A stretch of DNA of 64,000 nucleotides, from NCBI RefSeq assembly GCF_003143935.1, contig NZ_QFRX01000001.1:1436071-1500070 (forward strand). The letters are read 5' to 3'. This DNA comes from Streptomyces sp. Act143. GTDB taxonomy: Bacteria > Actinomycetota > Actinomycetes > Streptomycetales > Streptomycetaceae. The notes beneath the pieces are model-generated. The model saw only the letters and a program-made list of their open reading frames with translations, was not told the origin of the DNA and ran no database searches. Positions 61,096-64,000 of the stretch are shown piece by piece (within the stretch, counting starts at the first letter, position 1; the number at the start of each line of letters is the position of its first letter). Position numbers and translations under genes: made by a program.

Positions 61096-61881
61096 TCAGT
61101 CGACGGCGACGACCGGGAGCAACTGAGGGCGCTTGGCCCGCCGCCCGTCACCGGAGGACCGGCCCCGCACCCGCCGTACCAGCCAGGGCCCCAGGAAGGA
61201 ACCGAGCCACCGCAGCTCACCGCCGACGGCCCGCAGCCCCGAGACCGCGCGCGGGTCGGCGGGCAGGGCCCGGGTCCAGGTGTCGTCACTGCCCGGCAGG
61301 GCGAGCGCGTGCGCGACCGCGGCGGCGATGCGGGCGTGCCCGAGGGGGCTGGCGTGCAGCCGGTCCGGGCTCCACAGACGGGGATCGGTCACCACCGGGT
61401 GGTCGGCGGTCTCGGCGACCAGGACGCCGTGCCGGGCCGCCGCCTGCCGGATGCGGGCGTTGAGGGCGACGACCCGGGGGCCGACGGGGCGGGCCAGCGG
61501 GGTGATCCGGGAGGCGTCGGGGAAGGTCAGCGTCACCACGCGGGCGCCCCGGCCGGTCAGCGCCGCGAACATCGTCTCCAGGTGTCCGGCCACCTCGTCG
61601 GCGTCGAAGCGGGGGCGCAGCAGATCGTTGACCCCCGCGACCACCGTGGCGAGGTCCGGCTCCAAAGCCAGGGCGGGCGCGAGCTGTTGGGCCCGCACCT
61701 GTCCGGCGAGGCGTCCGCGGACGGCGAGGTTGGCGTACAGCAGTCCCGGCGAGGAACGTACGAGCTGCTCGGCCAGCCGGTCCGCCCACCCGCGCAGTCC
61801 CCGTACGTCGTCGCCGTCGCCGAGCCCTTCGGTCTGGCTGTCGCCGAGGGCGACGTACCGCGCGTACCCGCTGTCCACCAT
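61096..61881 (-). CDS. SGNH/GDSL hydrolase
   Basis: 261-residue esterase from MVDSGYARYVALGDSQTEG (61881). Block I GDSQTEG supplies the nucleophile Ser, block II Gly in AVRGRLAG, block III GVNDLLRP the Asn, and block V SPDRLHASPLGH the Asp and His. There is no signal peptide. A basic C-terminal tail (RGRSSGDGRRAKRP) may contact membrane or nucleic acid. Probably co-transcribed with the PadR gene. Confidence 0.9.
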   Translation of the reverse strand: MVDSGYARYVALGDSQTEGLGDGDDVRGLRGWADRLAEQLVRSSPGLLYANLAVRGRLAGQVRAQQLAPALALEPDLATVVAGVNDLLRPRFDADEVAGHLETMFAALTGRGARVVTLTFPDASRITPLARPVGPRVVALNARIRQAAARHGVLVAETADHPVVTDPRLWSPDRLHASPLGHARIAAAVAHALALPGSDDTWTRALPADPRAVSGLRAVGGELRWLGSFLGPWLVRRVRGRSSGDGRRAKRPQLLPVVAVD

Positions 61882-61897
61882 GGCCACCCCGCGTCAC

Positions 61898-61934
61898 CAT
61901 CGGTCAGTCACTGCATCGCATCGGTCAGTCACTG
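61898..61934. repeat. 16-bp direct repeat before the SGNH gene
   Basis: CATCGGTCAGTCACTG occurs at 61898-61913 and 61919-61934, 21 bases apart (two helical turns). The second copy continues to complete the palindrome TCAGT-C-ACTGA. It lies just upstream of the SGNH start, so it is probably an operator array for a dimeric repressor, perhaps the PadR protein. Confidence 0.55.
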
Positions 61935-62061
61935 AACTACGCACCTATTCGTATTGTTGACTATAGCCGCCTGGCCCGCTCACGGAATCACCCCTTCCGG
62001 GCGCGGTCGCGTTGCGGGGTGACCTGTGCTGTGCTGGAAGCAGTCGCAGGAGAGCACACCG

Positions 62062-62898
62062 ATGCGTCACAGCCGGACTTCCACCGTCGCGTCCGCCCAG
62101 CCGGTCACCCCGACCGGAGCGGGCGGCGGGCTGCTGCCGGCCCGGGATCTCGCGGCCGCCTGGTTCCTCGTCGTGGCGATCGCGGTGCCCGCCTGGGTGC
62201 TGACCATCGGGCAGGCCGGGGACATGGGGGTCGAGCCCGGCACGATGGGGCTGGCGCTGCCGCTGTTCCTGGTGCTGTGGCTGACGATGATGGCGGCCAT
62301 GATGCTGCCGTCCATGGCCCCGGTGGCCCTCACCTGGGTCCGGGGCATCGGGCGGCAGTCCTCCGGGTGGGCCAGGACCGCCCGCACCGCCGAGTTCATC
62401 GCCGGGTACCTGCTGGTGTGGACGGCGTTCGGACTGCTCGCCTACGCCGCCCTTGATCTCACCGGCAGCCTCGTCGGCGACCACGCCGACGCCGGCCGCT
62501 GGATCGGCTCGGTCGCCTTCCTGCTGGCGGGGCTGTACCAGCTCGGCCCCCTGAAGTACGTCTGCCTGCGGCACTGCCGCGACCCGCTGAGCCACCTGGT
62601 CCACTACTCCGGCTTCCAGGGCCGGGTCCGCGACCTGCGGGTCGGCCTGCACCACGGTGCCTACTGCGTCGGCTGCTGCGCCGGGCTGATGTTCGTCCTC
62701 GTTCCGCTGGGCGTGATGAACGTGGCGGCGATGGCCGGGCTGGCCGTGGTGATCTTCGTGGAGAAGCTGTCGTCCCTGGGTGTGCTGCTGGGCCGTGTCG
62801 TGGGCGTGGCGTTCCTCGTCCTCGCCGTGCTCGCGCCCTTCCAGGACTGGCTGCTGCCGGGCCTCCAGGACTCGATGCCGCCGATGGACGGCATGTGA
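62062..62898 (+). CDS. DUF2182 integral membrane protein
   Basis: 278-residue membrane protein (ATG 62062, ribosome site AGGAGA). Seven or so helices, including the family's WLTMMAAMMLPSMAPVALTW and VGLHHGAYCVGCCAGLMFVL. The MMLPSM methionines and the C-V-G-C-C motif, plus KYVCLRHCRDP, are candidate copper or other soft-metal ligands. The C terminus PPMDGM adds a further Met. It is followed 51 bases later by a DUF1326 gene, its usual partner. Confidence 0.88.
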   Translation: MRHSRTSTVASAQPVTPTGAGGGLLPARDLAAAWFLVVAIAVPAWVLTIGQAGDMGVEPGTMGLALPLFLVLWLTMMAAMMLPSMAPVALTWVRGIGRQSSGWARTARTAEFIAGYLLVWTAFGLLAYAALDLTGSLVGDHADAGRWIGSVAFLLAGLYQLGPLKYVCLRHCRDPLSHLVHYSGFQGRVRDLRVGLHHGAYCVGCCAGLMFVLVPLGVMNVAAMAGLAVVIFVEKLSSLGVLLGRVVGVAFLVLAVLAPFQDWLLPGLQDSMPPMDGM

Positions 62899-62949
62899 TC
62901 TCCGAGTGAGCTCCGCGGAGCTCGGGAGGAGGGAGAGGAGGGAAGCGAG

Positions 62950-63609
62950 ATGACGGAACAAACCACCACCACCGCGACCCGCTGGCATCTGGCCGGCGAC
63001 TGGTTCGACGTGTGCAAATGCGCCATCCCCTGCCCGTGCACGTTCGCGCAGCCGCCGACCTACGGGGACTGCGAGGGCGTCCTGGTCTGGCACATCCGGG
63101 AGGGCCGCTACGGCGACGTCCGGCTGGACGGCCTCAACGTGCTGATGCTCGGCTCGTTCACGGGCAACGTCTGGGCGGGCGAGCACAGCGCCCCGTACGC
63201 CGCGGTGTTCCTCGACGAACGCGCCGACGAACAGCAGCGGGGTGCCCTCGGCGCCGTCTTCGGCGGTGAGGCGGGCGGCTGGCCGGCCCGGTTCGGGGAG
63301 ATGTTCCACCCCGAGATGCGCGGCATGGACGTCGCTCCCGTCCACGTCGAGATCGACGAGGACCTCGCGACCTGGCGGGCCGAGGTGCCCGGCCGGGTGA
63401 CGGCGGCCGCCGAGGCGCTCACCGGACCGACCACCGCCGAGGGCGGTCGCGTCCAGGTCCACAACGCTCCGGGTGCCGAGGTCGGACCGGGTCAGATCGC
63501 GACGTGGGGCCGGGCCACCGTGGACCGCGCCAACGCGTTCGGCTTCTCCTGGGACCGCTCCGGCAAGTCGAGCAAGCACTTCCCCTTCGACTGGAGCGGC
63601 CCCGACTGA
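62950..63609 (+). CDS. DUF1326 domain protein
   Basis: 219-residue soluble protein, ATG 62950 preceded by GGAGGAGGGAGAGG-type ribosome site. The hallmark Cys cluster WFDVCKCAIPCPCTFA near residues 18-33 is a probable metal-binding site; the rest is a beta-rich lipocalin-like domain (VLVWHIREGRYGDVRLDGLN, APVHVEIDEDLATWRAEVPG). DUF1326 and DUF2182 genes occur together widely, implying a joint metal-related function at the membrane, not yet defined. Confidence 0.88.
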   Translation: MTEQTTTTATRWHLAGDWFDVCKCAIPCPCTFAQPPTYGDCEGVLVWHIREGRYGDVRLDGLNVLMLGSFTGNVWAGEHSAPYAAVFLDERADEQQRGALGAVFGGEAGGWPARFGEMFHPEMRGMDVAPVHVEIDEDLATWRAEVPGRVTAAAEALTGPTTAEGGRVQVHNAPGAEVGPGQIATWGRATVDRANAFGFSWDRSGKSSKHFPFDWSGPD

Positions 63610-63927
63610 GTCGCCTGCGCGGTCCCGGGGGCGGGTTCCGCCGAGCCACGCCCTCCCCCCTCCCGCCGTCGCCTCTCCGGGGCCCCGCATGCCCAGCCTG
63701 CCCCGTGCGCCCCGTCCTCCCCTCCCCTGAGACCCCGAGGGGCGGGGAGTGGCGGGCGCGGAATGACCACGCGTGCGGGACGGCGGACCGGAGCCGCGGT
63801 GCTGGGCCTGGTGGTGGCCCTGGCCACGCCGAGCTGCACGATCTGGTGGCCGAGGTGGTACGCATCTCCCGGAGGCACCCGGACGACTATCTGCGGCGTC
63901 GGATCGAGGTCCGGGTCGGGGAGTAGG
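63610..63927. other. terminal stretch without a confident gene
   Basis: The plus strand from 63763 can encode a lipoprotein-like MTTRAGRRTGAAVLGLVVAL followed by junk. A different frame ends more convincingly in AELHDLVAEVVRISRRHPDD and stops at 63926, but has no proper start. A frameshifted or partial small gene is possible. I do not annotate a CDS. Confidence 0.35.
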
Positions 63928-64000
63928 GAGCATCCCGGTGCAGCCCCCACTCCGTGAGCATCCCGGCGCGACCCCCACTCCGTGAGCATCCCGGTGCAGC
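63928..64000. repeat. 28-bp tandem repeat running off the window
   Basis: Units begin at 63928, 63956 and 63984 (third cut by the edge): GAGCATCCCGGTGCAG then CCCCCACTCCGT, with two differences in unit two. There are no spacers, so it is not a CRISPR array. It is a minisatellite-type array in a noncoding tract. Confidence 0.85.

Noticed and set aside
63763..63957. Small lipoprotein-like open frame
   Set aside because: The lipobox is weak, the second half is repeat-derived, and another frame has a more protein-like end; no reliable CDS.

Overview
The window is very GC-rich, has dense short-spaced operons, GTG starts, ATGA/GTGA stop-start overlaps, Tat-type secreted glycosidases, an F420-type oxidoreductase and many LacI/TetR/MarR/PadR regulators. 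This points to a Streptomyces (or very close actinomycete) chromosome, probably an arm-side region of accessory metabolism. No rRNA, tRNA, CRISPR array, insertion sequence or phage genes were seen.

Layout. 1-12.7 kb is an L-rhamnose island: a sugar ABC ATPase (cut by the window start) diverges from rhaI, a fused aldolase/lactaldehyde dehydrogenase, rhaB and lutABC, and faces a secreted GH78 alpha-L-rhamnosidase. Together they free, import and break down rhamnose to DHAP, lactate and pyruvate. LacI-type palindromes precede three of the transcription units. 12.7-19.8 kb holds an osmoprotectant-type ABC transporter whose ATPase is separated from its permease/binding-protein genes by four unrelated genes. 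One of these is a glycosyltransferase headed by a rifamycin-associated-element-like palindrome. 19.9-24.5 kb has a MacB-like ABC/FtsX pair, a tandem repeat and a MoxR/VWA pair. 24.6-26.8 kb has a cupin and a YheO-type regulator/dehydratase operon. 26.8-32 kb is a polysaccharide-degradation cluster: a GH10 xylanase relic with an inverted internal piece, GH43, GH27-CBM13, and a CE1-like esterase with CBM2.

32-45.5 kb carries a stress/transport operon (pirin, ArsB/SLC13-like permease with a probable CTG start, universal stress protein), a MarR pair, TPR and PepSY proteins, peptide deformylase, a flavin disulfide reductase diverging from thioredoxin, tetR-lacI-pobA, an FMN reductase and a LysR regulator. 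45.5-55.7 kb carries an LLM oxidoreductase behind a MerR-type 19-bp-spacer promoter, a G-rich repeat tract, a two-module Lrp regulator with an apparent 5' frameshift, an M20 amidohydrolase-MFS operon, TerC, a lipase-like hydrolase, an aldo/keto reductase and a CoA-transferase.

55.7-60.4 kb is the most unusual system: a two-gene operon of a Trypco1-type protein and a 1415-residue trypsin-nSTAND NTPase-transmembrane-beta-propeller protein, the architecture of predicted bacterial conflict or self-recognition systems. The window ends with PadR, an SGNH hydrolase, a DUF2182/DUF1326 pair and a 28-bp tandem repeat running off the edge.
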